From Bacillota bacterium (lineage in GTDB: Bacteria; Bacillota_C; Negativicutes; JAEYSJ01), in assembly GCA_023434855.1 (NCBI GenBank), contig JAEYSJ010000135.1:1-13061 (forward strand): DNA of 13,061 nucleotides, written 5' to 3'. Made by a program: the position numbers and the translations under genes. This document shows, one piece after another, positions 6,996 to 12,961 of the stretch. Below the pieces are notes generated by a model. The model worked only from the letters and a program-made list of their open reading frames with translations, did not search any database and was not told the origin of the DNA. The stretch's first letter is position 1; every line of letters starts with the position of its first letter.

Positions 6996-7170
6996 TAACA
7001 AGAAACCTGCGAAAAGCGGCAGGGGCATAGCGGAAGTTTTTCTGTCAGCCGGGAGATATATATGAGGGAACATGGACACTCATAGAAAAGCCCCCTGACG
7101 GATCACGACCCTAGCGCTGGTGGCAACACCCGCAACCAAAAAAATTATTTATATACAGGGGGATTTCAAA
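6996..7170 (+). promoter_or_regulatory. ompM1 5' leader with candidate ribosome-site sequestration
   Basis: Between the promoter and the ATG are a hairpin CCTGC/GCAGG (7006-7023), a stem TATGAG/CTCATA (7061-7084) and GTCAG/CTGAC (7044-7048 with 7095-7099). CCCCCTG (7091-7097) is perfectly complementary to CAGGGGG (7156-7162), the ompM1 ribosome site. An upstream CAGGGGC (7020-7026) can pair with the same GCCCCCTG apart from one bulged C, giving a possible on/off choice. I do not recognise a known riboswitch class, and the sequence is not homologous to the leaders of ompM2 and ompM3. The folds were found by eye. Confidence 0.5.
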
Positions 7171-8406
7171 ATGAAAAAAAGACTTTTAAAAGTGGCTATC
7201 ACAACTGCTCTGACTGTTGCCTTCGCAGTACCTGCTTTTGCTAATCCATTCTCCGATGTCCCTGCAAAACACTGGGCTTATGACGCTGTAAACAAACTTG
7301 CCCAAGCTGGTATTGTTGACGGTTATGCCGATGGTACCTTCCGTGGCGACAGAACTCTTTCCCGTTATGAAATGGCTGCCATTATTGCCAAATCCATGAA
7401 CAAAACTATGAACGCGGATCAAAAAGCAACTATGGACCGTCTGTCCAAAGAGTTTGCTGCTGAACTGGACACTATGGGTGTAAAAGTTGCCGGCATGCAA
7501 AATCAAATTGACAACATGGTTAAAGTATCCGGTGACGCTCGTGTACGTTTCTTTGATCACAGTGGTGCTACTGGCAGCCCTAACAGTGCTGCTAACCCAA
7601 GCAAAGACGTTACTGACTATCGTGCCCGCATTGCTTTTGACGGTCGCGTTAATGACAACCTGAAGTTCAATGCCCGTCTGGCAACCGGCAACAACAATGA
7701 AGACAACATTTATGGTATGGTGAGACTGGATACCGCTAATGTTAGCTTTGATGTGCTTGGTATGAACACTACTGTTGGCCGTCAGGATATCAAGCTTGGT
7801 ACAGGCTATCTGATGGATACTCAAATGAACGGTATTCAAGGTCAAATCGCCGGTCTGAAACTCTTTGCCGGTAATGCTACCAGTACAGCTACAGTAAATA
7901 AGAACGATGCTGTATACGGAAATCTTGGTATGACCGCTAATGGTCCTGTTTGGAACCGTGTATATGGCGCAGAATACAATACTGACATTCTGGGTGCCAA
8001 ATTGACTGCCGACTATCTCAAAGATACCAGCAGCAAAGACAATTTCTATGGCGCTAACACTTCCTTCAGACTGGTTGACGGTGTAACTGCCAATGCTGAA
8101 TACTACAAAAACAGCGAAACTTCCGCTACTGCTAAAGCTTATGGTGTGAAATTCGACAACATTGGCCTGTCCGCAACTTACAGAAACGTAGCTGCCGGCG
8201 CAGTGAACCCATTCAGCACAATGTTTGCTTCAACTACTAACCTGTGGGACGACCTGTCTGCTAACGGCTTCAAAGGTATGGAATATCAATATGACAGAAA
8301 CCTTGACAAAAATACTACTATGACTGTTAAATACCAAGACTTCAAAGATCAAAACAACAACAAACTTGACAGCCGCGCCAGCGCTGCTATCAACGTTAAA
8401 TTCTAA
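7171..8406 (+). CDS. OmpM-type SLH-domain outer-membrane porin (ompM1)
   Basis: 411 residues. The signal peptide covers residues 1-24 (MKKRLLKVAITTAL..., cleavage PAFA/NPF). One SLH domain follows (about 25-76, NPFSDVPAKHWAYDAVNKLA, DGYADGTFRGDRTLSRYEMA), then a predicted coiled-coil stalk (about 76-120, LSKEFAAELDTMGVKVAGMQ) and a C-terminal beta-barrel with alternating polar/hydrophobic strands ending in INVKF; a terminal phenylalanine is the usual BAM recognition signal. In Negativicutes such OmpM proteins bind polyamine-modified peptidoglycan through the SLH domain and form trimeric channels, holding the outer membrane to the wall. The start at 7171 has CAGGGGGA 7 bases upstream; the GTG at 7120 would add 17 residues before the signal peptide. 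It is more distant from ompM2 and ompM3 than those are from each other. Confidence 0.92.
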   Translation: MKKRLLKVAITTALTVAFAVPAFANPFSDVPAKHWAYDAVNKLAQAGIVDGYADGTFRGDRTLSRYEMAAIIAKSMNKTMNADQKATMDRLSKEFAAELDTMGVKVAGMQNQIDNMVKVSGDARVRFFDHSGATGSPNSAANPSKDVTDYRARIAFDGRVNDNLKFNARLATGNNNEDNIYGMVRLDTANVSFDVLGMNTTVGRQDIKLGTGYLMDTQMNGIQGQIAGLKLFAGNATSTATVNKNDAVYGNLGMTANGPVWNRVYGAEYNTDILGAKLTADYLKDTSSKDNFYGANTSFRLVDGVTANAEYYKNSETSATAKAYGVKFDNIGLSATYRNVAAGAVNPFSTMFASTTNLWDDLSANGFKGMEYQYDRNLDKNTTMTVKYQDFKDQNNNKLDSRASAAINVKF

Positions 8407-8418
8407 GCTAACTAAATA

Positions 8419-8462
8419 GCAATACAAAAAGGACATCCGGCTGGATGTCCTTTTTGTATTGC
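8419..8462. terminator. Long perfect hairpin terminator after ompM1
   Basis: A perfect 20-bp stem (8419-8438 with 8443-8462) closes on a GGCT loop; the A-run and T-run lie within the stem, so it could work in both directions. It stands 12 bases after the ompM1 stop and isolates the porin from the YqgF-like gene. Confidence 0.9.
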
Positions 8463-8518
8463 CTGCAAAAGTATGATATTATTTAGGAAATAGACAAAGT
8501 AGGGGGAATCTTTGTCCC

Positions 8519-8938
8519 ATGAACAATAACACGATTATCGCCATCGACCCCGGCCGCGAAAAGTGCGGTATAGCGGTAGTGCATAAACTGAATGGTGTTC
8601 TTGATAAAAGGGTTGTTGAAACCCGTGCTCTTACTGCCGTAGTTCAGGACCTGGCCGTCGCTCACAACATTACTACCATAATCATCGGTGACCGCACCAC
8701 CAGCAGAGATGTTAAACGCCGGCTTGAACAAATCCAGGTAAATGGGCAGCCATTTATTATCATCCCCATCGACGAACACCGTTCCACCGACGCCGCGCGC
8801 CGCCGCTACTGGCAGGAGAACCCTCCCCGCGGCATAAAACGTTTTATCCCGACAAGTATGCAAGTGCCGCCTATTCCGGTAGATGATTATGTTGCTGTTA
8901 TTTTAGCAGAGCGTTATTTTGCGAATGCCCAATATTAA
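8519..8938 (+). CDS. YqgF/RuvX-like RNase H-fold protein
   Basis: 139 residues, the size of YqgF/RuvX proteins, which are RNase H-fold nucleases linked to pre-16S rRNA processing or Holliday junction resolution. Strand 1 is IIAIDPGREKCGIAVV with the first acidic residue D10. The second is E86 in IDEHRSTDAARRRYW, matching the family DExxST..A block. The third is D122 or D123 in VDDYVAVILAERYF, matching VDxxAAxxIL. The three acidic positions are therefore kept, but the sequence is divergent from canonical YqgF (IDPGREKCG rather than LDxGxxRIG), so it may be a separate paralogue. ATG at 8519 is used; AGGGGG lies 12 bases upstream, a long spacing. It sits alone between two terminators within the porin array, with no obvious functional link to its neighbours. 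Confidence 0.75.
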   Translation: MNNNTIIAIDPGREKCGIAVVHKLNGVLDKRVVETRALTAVVQDLAVAHNITTIIIGDRTTSRDVKRRLEQIQVNGQPFIIIPIDEHRSTDAARRRYWQENPPRGIKRFIPTSMQVPPIPVDDYVAVILAERYFANAQY

Positions 8939-8972
8939 ATTATTTGTTAACAACAAAAACTTACTTAACCAT

Positions 8973-8999
8973 GCAGGAATAATACGTATTATGTAGAAT
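8973..8999 (+). promoter_or_regulatory. Sigma-H-like promoter P1 upstream of ompM2
   Basis: GCAGGAATA (8973-8981), 11 bases, GTAGAAT (8993-8999): every specified position matches the sigma-H consensus. The spacer contains most of a perfect 14-base palindrome ATAATACGTATTAT (8979-8992), which could be an operator. Confidence 0.55.
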
Positions 9000-9034
9000 A
9001 ATATCTCTTCAGTGGGAAATTATTCTACTTTTTT
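8993..9034 (+). terminator. AT-rich terminator after the YqgF-like gene, overlapping the P1 -10 box
   Basis: GTAGAATAAT (8993-9002) and ATTATTCTAC (9019-9028) form a perfect 10-bp stem, followed by six T. The left arm is the -10 element of P1, so transcripts started at P1 (about 9005) would lack it and escape termination, while read-through from the YqgF-like gene would form the full hairpin. Confidence 0.65.
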
Positions 9035-9108
9035 ATTTCTTTTAATTTCATCCAACCTTTTTATTAATGTTAATTATTTGTTAAATCAACAAAAAGTTAC
9101 TTTATCAT

Positions 9109-9135
9109 GCAGGAATATTAGTCCTTACATAGAAT
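9109..9135 (+). promoter_or_regulatory. Sigma-H-like promoter P2 of ompM2
   Basis: GCAGGAATA (9109-9117), 11 bases, ATAGAAT (9129-9135), again a full match to RNAGGAWWW-N11-RNNGAAT. The predicted start near 9142 gives a leader of about 238 nt. Confidence 0.65.
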
Positions 9136-9167
9136 AATATCATTCGCAATAGAAAATTGTTCCATGT

Positions 9168-9379
9168 GATCTTTCACTGAACAGAACTGATGGGGAGGAA
9201 GGAGGTGCAACTTAGGTTCCCAGGAACAGTTCTCGCAAGTAAGTGATAGATATGAGCTCTCTGACAAAGGAATATTGGATTGAGGAAACAAGGATACTCA
9301 ATAATTGTATTCCTGCCTTGGGAAATGGGCTCATGCTGTAAACACCAAAAAAATCTTAAAAAACCTAAGGAGGAAAAAC
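9168..9379 (+). ncRNA. Structured 5' leader of ompM2 (paralogous leader family)
   Basis: Starts at GATCTTTCACT. Helices seen by eye: TCACT/AGTGA (9174-9178 with 9242-9246), AGAACTG/CAGTTCT (9183-9189 with 9227-9233), TGGGGA/TTCCCA with one G-T (9191-9196 with 9217-9222), and a second hairpin AGGAATA/TATTCCT (9268-9274 with 9308-9314) enclosing ATTGAG/CTCAAT (9279-9284 with 9297-9302). CTTAGGTT (9211-9218) is perfectly complementary to AACCTAAG (9362-9369), which overlaps the ompM2 ribosome site AAGGAGG (9367-9373). AAGGAGGTG at 9199-9207 is a Shine-Dalgarno-like run without a start codon after it. It is likely a cis-acting regulatory leader. It does not match any riboswitch consensus I know. 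Confidence 0.6.
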
Positions 9380-10699
9380 ATGAAAAAAAGTTTAATTATT
9401 GCACTGGCTCTGGTATTTGCCCTGGGCATTGCCGCTACTGCCTTTGCTGCTGCTAATCCGTTCGTTGACGTTCCCGCAAAACACTGGGCTTACGAATCAG
9501 TGGCCAAACTGGCTAAAGCCGGTATCGTTACCGGTTATGGCGATGGCACCTTCCGTGGCGACAGAACCATGACCCGTTATGAGATGGCTGCCATTGTAGC
9601 CAAAGCGATGGCTAACCAAGATAAAGCCAATGCTGAACAAAAAACTGAAATCGCTAAACTGCAAGCTGAATTTAGCGATGAACTGGACAAACTGGGTGTG
9701 CGTGTAACTGCTTTGGAAAACAAAGTAGGCAACATTAAGTTCACTGGTGAAGTACGGACCCGTTATGAATATGCCAAAGACGTTGCCGCTGCTAACGCCT
9801 GGAAAAATCCTAATGAAAGAAATCGTCTCCGTTTGGGTATGGAAGCTCAGGTAGCTGATGGCTGGACTTTCAAAGGCCGCCTGACAAGTGAAAATGCTCC
9901 TGGATCTCCTAATAATTTTACTCCGGCAACTGGACGCACTCTGACCAACAATGGTAGTGCTTCTACGTATGATGTAATGACCGCCTATACTGTAATGGAC
10001 CGGGCTTATATTACCGGCAAACCTTTCGGTTTAAATGAGTTTTCTTTAGGCCGCCAAGGCTTATTCTTAGGCCAAGGTATGGTTGCCGGCAGCACTACTC
10101 CGGAATATGACGGTGTAAAAATTGCTTTCGGTAAAGATATCCAAGTACAGACAGGCGCTCTCAAAGCTTATGCATTTAGTACTGCAGCAGCTGCTAATAA
10201 TGAGAATTTCTTATTTGGCGATGTTAAATTCATCCTTGATAAAACTCTTAATGTTACTGCAACCTATATCAAAGATAAAGATGGTTTGTGGTATAAAACC
10301 TGGACTGCCGGTTTATGCTATACCGGTATTTCTAATATCGTATTCACCGGTGAATATGGCAAGAACTCCGCTACTTATGTACAATCTAACGGCAATGATG
10401 CCAAAGCTTGGTTCTATAAGGCCAAATGGATGGCAGCTACTCCGAAAAAAGTAAACAGCTGGGATCTCTACGCTATGTACTCCAAAGCTGATGCCTATTT
10501 TGAGGCTGGCAACTATACTGCATTTGATACCGGCAAAGTTTACTCCCGCGCTTTTGACAACAAAAAAGGTATGACTTATGGTTTCGATTGGACAGTATTC
10601 CAAAACGGCATATTTGGTTTAGCATACTATGATACAAAACAAGTAACTAACGAAGCTCCGGTCAAGAGCTGGATTGCCCAATTAACTTACACATTCTAA
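9380..10699 (+). CDS. OmpM-type SLH-domain outer-membrane porin (ompM2)
   Basis: 439 residues. Signal peptide about 1-24 (MKKSLIIALALVFALGIAAT, then AFAA/AN). SLH domain about 26-78 (NPFVDVPAKHWAYESVAKLA, TGYGDGTFRGDRTMTRYEMA). Coiled-coil stalk about 80-120 (ANAEQKTEIAKLQAEFSDEL, LGVRVTALENKVGNIKF). The remainder is a beta-barrel with strand-like repeats such as ALKAYAFS and IVFTGEYGKN, ending WIAQLTYTF. The role is as for the other OmpM proteins: outer-membrane channel and peptidoglycan tether. The start at 9380 follows AAGGAGG by 6 bases; an upstream TTG at 9305 lies in the leader and would precede the signal peptide by 25 residues. The N-terminal 120 residues are nearly identical to ompM3 while the barrels differ, as expected for duplicated genes whose surface parts have diverged. 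Confidence 0.92.
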   Translation: MKKSLIIALALVFALGIAATAFAAANPFVDVPAKHWAYESVAKLAKAGIVTGYGDGTFRGDRTMTRYEMAAIVAKAMANQDKANAEQKTEIAKLQAEFSDELDKLGVRVTALENKVGNIKFTGEVRTRYEYAKDVAAANAWKNPNERNRLRLGMEAQVADGWTFKGRLTSENAPGSPNNFTPATGRTLTNNGSASTYDVMTAYTVMDRAYITGKPFGLNEFSLGRQGLFLGQGMVAGSTTPEYDGVKIAFGKDIQVQTGALKAYAFSTAAAANNENFLFGDVKFILDKTLNVTATYIKDKDGLWYKTWTAGLCYTGISNIVFTGEYGKNSATYVQSNGNDAKAWFYKAKWMAATPKKVNSWDLYAMYSKADAYFEAGNYTAFDTGKVYSRAFDNKKGMTYGFDWTVFQNGIFGLAYYDTKQVTNEAPVKSWIAQLTYTF

Positions 10700-10710
10700 G
10701 ATTTTCCTAA

Positions 10711-10739
10711 AAAGACCGCTAATGTTAGCGGTCTTTTTT
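10711..10739 (+). terminator. Intrinsic terminator after ompM2
   Basis: AAAGACCGCT and AGCGGTCTTT pair perfectly over 10 bp around AATGTT, followed by TTT. It starts 11 bases after the stop codon. Confidence 0.92.
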
Positions 10740-10977
10740 CATTACAAATTATCTTTCCGGATGTGAGAAGGCCGGCGTTATTGGCTATCGCAGGAGCTGG
10801 ACAAATGGTTTCGTGACTGCAGGGTAGGTATTTGACCATTATGGTGTATATACACATATTAATAATATGAAAATTTATATAGTCTTTTGAACTCTGTATC
10901 CTCTACCTGCTAGTAACAAAAAATCTTATTGCATCATATATAGAATAATGTTCTGATTTTATTTGCATTATCTATTA
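10740..10977. other. Non-coding spacer between ompM2 and the ompM3 promoter
   Basis: No convincing gene. Visible items are a perfect 12-base palindrome GTGTATATACAC (10844-10855), a TTGACC (10832-10837) that could be a weak -35 box with CATATT 17 bases downstream, and GAACTCTGTATCCTCT near 10890, which may be a remnant of the CACAGAG repeat. ATAGAAT at 10940-10946 looks like a sigma-H -10 box but has no matching -35. None of these is strong alone. Confidence 0.4.
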
Positions 10978-11004
10978 TCAGGAATAAATTTCTATTAATT
11001 GCAT
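10978..11004 (+). promoter_or_regulatory. Sigma-H-like promoter of ompM3 (one mismatch)
   Basis: TCAGGAATA (10978-10986), 11 bases, ATTGCAT (10998-11004). The first T of the -35 and the C of the -10 depart from RNAGGAWWW/RNNGAAT; the spacing is the same as for the other ompM genes. The predicted leader is about 230 nt. Confidence 0.45.
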
Positions 11005-11051
11005 ATAGTGCAATGAGAAAGCTATTGGCAATTTCAATAGTTTGGTGCAGG

Positions 11052-11241
11052 GATCTTTCACTGCAGGGGCTGATGGGGCGAGAGGAGGTGCGACTTAGGT
11101 TTCCCGTGAGCAGTCCTTGCAGCAGTGATAGATATGAGCTCTCTGATAAGGGAATATTGAGGAAACAAGGAAACTCAATGCAGTTCCCTTCTTAGGCGCT
11201 CATTATTTAAAGAATCTCAAAAAACCTAAGGAGGAAAACAA
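11052..11241 (+). ncRNA. Structured 5' leader of ompM3 (paralogous leader family)
   Basis: Aligns throughout with the ompM2 leader. Helices: TCACTGC/GCAGTGA (11058-11064 with 11122-11128), GGGGCTG/CAGTCCT with two G-T pairs (11066-11072 with 11111-11117), and a second hairpin AAGGGAA/TTCCCTT (11148-11154 with 11184-11190) around ATTGAG/CTCAAT (11156-11161 with 11174-11179). CTTAGGTTT (11094-11102) is perfectly complementary over 9 bp to AAACCTAAG (11222-11230), overlapping the ribosome site AAGGAGG (11228-11234). A second CTTAGG (11191-11196) could pair with the same site locally. Where helix bases differ from ompM2 the partners change too, supporting a conserved RNA fold. Confidence 0.62.
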
Positions 11242-12513
11242 ATGAAAAAAAATCTAGTAATCACTTTGGCTTTCGTATTTGTACTGGGTATTGCCGGTGC
11301 TGCCTTTGCAGCAGCTAACCCCTTCGTTGACGTTCCTGCCAACCACTGGGCCTACGGATCAGTAGCAAAACTGGCTCAGGCCGGTATTATTACTGGGTAT
11401 GGCGATGGTACTTTCAGAGGCGACAGAACCATGACCCGTTATGAGATGGCAACCATCGTGGCCAAAGCCATGGCTAACCAGGAAAAAGCCAACGCTGAGC
11501 AGAAAGCGGAAATTAGCAGGTTGGAAGCCGAATTCAGTGATGAACTGAGCAAACTTGGTGTCCGCGTGTCCGCTCTGGAAAACAGAGTAGGCAATATTAA
11601 GTTCACCGGTCAAGTCCGGGAACGGTATGAATGGGTTAAAGAACCAAATGACGCAACCAAGAATCCTGCGTTGAAAACCCGGCTGCTGTTGTATATGAAC
11701 GCTCCATTAACAGAAGACTTAACTTTCACCGGCCGTTATTTTGCGGAAAATAATGCTGGTGCTGGTGCAACTACTTCCCTGGACCAAGCTTATTTAAGCG
11801 GCAAAATCTTTGGCAATGACAGCTTTACTCTCGGCCGTCAGCCGATTACCTTAGGCAAAGGTCTTGTTTACAACTGGGGAGCCAACCAGGACGGTGCTAC
11901 CGTTACTGTGGGCAATCAAGTGAAATTTACCGGTGCTGCTTTCAAACATGATCTTAATCCTATCGGCATCAATGCCAAAATTAACGTCTATGCGGCGAAT
12001 GTTGATTGGACAGCCAGCAAGAATCTTGATGTGACCGCTGTTTACGCCAAAACCAAAGATGATGTCATCGGTCTCGCCGGGATGAAAACCTGGGCTGCCG
12101 GTGTTGGCTATACTGGTATTCCTAATATCGGTCTCACTTGCGAATATGGCAAAAACAGCTCAGATTACAGCAAGGCTGCCAATGGCGGCTCAGATGCCAA
12201 AGCATGGGTAGCCAAAGCCAAATACTTAGGCGCTGATACCGACAAACCGCAAAGCTGGGGGTTCTGGGTGGGCTATAGAAAGGCTGATCCCGGTTTCTTC
12301 GGCCACAATGGCGACCCGCTGTGGGAAACTGCCACCAACCTGCCGATGAACGGCGGTGCTTACATTATGAGTGATGTTAAAGGTTTTGACTATGGTTTTG
12401 AATATACTCTCTTTAAAAACGGTGTCTTTTCGCTTAACTACCTCGACTTAAAGAGTAAGGATGGTAATACTAATGCTAAAAACTTTACTGCTCAGTTAAT
12501 CTATTCTTTCTAA
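11242..12513 (+). CDS. OmpM-type SLH-domain outer-membrane porin (ompM3)
   Basis: 423 residues. Signal peptide about 1-24 (MKKNLVITLAFVFVLGIAGA, AFAA/AN). SLH domain about 26-78 (NPFVDVPANHWAYGSVAKLA, TGYGDGTFRGDRTMTRYEMA); asparagine replaces the lysine of the usual PAKHWAY. Coiled-coil stalk about 80-120, then GNIKFTGQVRERYEW starting the barrel, ending FTAQLIYSF. Shared barrel segments with ompM2 include MKTWAAGVGYTGIPNIGLTC and EYGKNS. The ATG follows AAGGAGG by 7 bases. It is a recent duplicate of ompM2 by its N-terminal half, leader and layout, with a more diverged barrel of slightly smaller size. It is the last complete gene in the window; a further leader copy follows 450 bases later. 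Confidence 0.92.
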   Translation: MKKNLVITLAFVFVLGIAGAAFAAANPFVDVPANHWAYGSVAKLAQAGIITGYGDGTFRGDRTMTRYEMATIVAKAMANQEKANAEQKAEISRLEAEFSDELSKLGVRVSALENRVGNIKFTGQVRERYEWVKEPNDATKNPALKTRLLLYMNAPLTEDLTFTGRYFAENNAGAGATTSLDQAYLSGKIFGNDSFTLGRQPITLGKGLVYNWGANQDGATVTVGNQVKFTGAAFKHDLNPIGINAKINVYAANVDWTASKNLDVTAVYAKTKDDVIGLAGMKTWAAGVGYTGIPNIGLTCEYGKNSSDYSKAANGGSDAKAWVAKAKYLGADTDKPQSWGFWVGYRKADPGFFGHNGDPLWETATNLPMNGGAYIMSDVKGFDYGFEYTLFKNGVFSLNYLDLKSKDGNTNAKNFTAQLIYSF

Positions 12514-12525
12514 ATCTACTTATAG

Positions 12526-12554
12526 AAATCCCGGTTCTGCCGGGATTTTTTTTT
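12526..12554 (+). terminator. Intrinsic terminator after ompM3
   Basis: AAATCCCGG and CCGGGATTT form a perfect 9-bp stem around TTCTG, followed by a run of T. It starts 12 bases after the stop. Confidence 0.93.
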
Positions 12555-12578
12555 ATAATTTAACGAGGGGGAGAAAAC

Positions 12579-12801
12579 GGTTAACCGCCAAGGACGCCAA
12601 GAACGCCAAGGGATTTTTTATTGTTTTCCGTTAAGTGAATTTTGTCCCCGCATGCGAGATATCTCCAAGAGAGGAAAACATTTAGAAATTTATAAACTGA
12701 AAAGTATATGTTGAGCTTAGGACGATACGGGGAATATAAGTATTTGAGACCTTTTGGTTAGCCGTATTCCCAGGGCTGCGTTGCGGCTTTCGCATTTGCG
12801 A
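12579..12801. repeat. Decayed copy 4 of the dispersed repeat (after ompM3)
   Basis: Begins GGTTAACCGCCAAGGACGCC with three AACGCCAAG-like units, a variant of the CACAGAGGACACAGAG end. It contains GAGATATCTC (12656-12665), at the place of the core dyad of copies 1 and 3. It ends with GGTTAGCCGTATTCCCAGGG and TTTGCGATTA, matching the tail of copy 1 near 491-545. No clear right terminal repeat remains. The stretch holds no gene. Confidence 0.5.
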
Positions 12802-12874
12802 TTATCAGGCTCATGGTTAAATTTTTTTAATTGCATCTTAAATTAAAAATTTTCTGAGAAAAATTGAAAACCAA

Positions 12875-12901
12875 GCAGGAAAAGTAAATTATTTATAGAA
12901 A
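12875..12901 (+). promoter_or_regulatory. Sigma-H-like promoter ahead of the fourth leader
   Basis: GCAGGAAAA (12875-12883), 11 bases, ATAGAAA (12895-12901): one departure from consensus, at the last base of the -10. The same 11-base spacing as at the other ompM genes supports it. Confidence 0.45.
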
Positions 12902-12961
12902 ATGATATTATAGTAAATTTAGTAAAAATTAACCATGGAAATATTAGTAATTAATAAATGT

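Larger units (their letters stand above)
8941..9141 (+). repeat. Duplicated promoter segment before ompM2
   Basis: Two direct copies, about 8941-9005 and 9074-9141. Each has TATTTGTTAA, then an A/C-rich ACAAAAA(C/G)TTACTT stretch, then ATGCAGGAATA and TAGAATAATATC. They lie about 134 bases apart and each carries a full sigma-H-like promoter. The stretch between them holds the hairpin at 8993-9034 and otherwise AT-rich sequence without a gene. Confidence 0.65.

Noticed and set aside
7186..7845. 219-codon ORF on the minus strand within ompM1
   Set aside because: It is a shadow of the strongly supported porin frame; it has no ribosome site and no recognisable protein features.
9199..9218. Resemblance of the leader stretch around GGAGGTGCAACTTAGG to the lysine riboswitch start (AGAGGTGCGAACTT)
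   Set aside because: Only this short stretch is similar. The other conserved lysine riboswitch blocks and the five-helix layout are absent, and the genes are porins rather than lysine genes.
10832..10860. Sigma-A promoter TTGACC-N17-CATATT before ompM3
   Set aside because: The -10 is poor and would give a leader of nearly 400 nt. It is noted in the spacer entry but not called as a promoter.
11013..11195. A 60-codon ORF within the ompM3 leader as a leader peptide
   Set aside because: The ompM2 and fourth leaders do not keep this frame upstream of the shared GATAGATATGAGCTC stretch (a stop or shifted frame appears), and there is no conserved start codon. Conservation is better explained by RNA structure.
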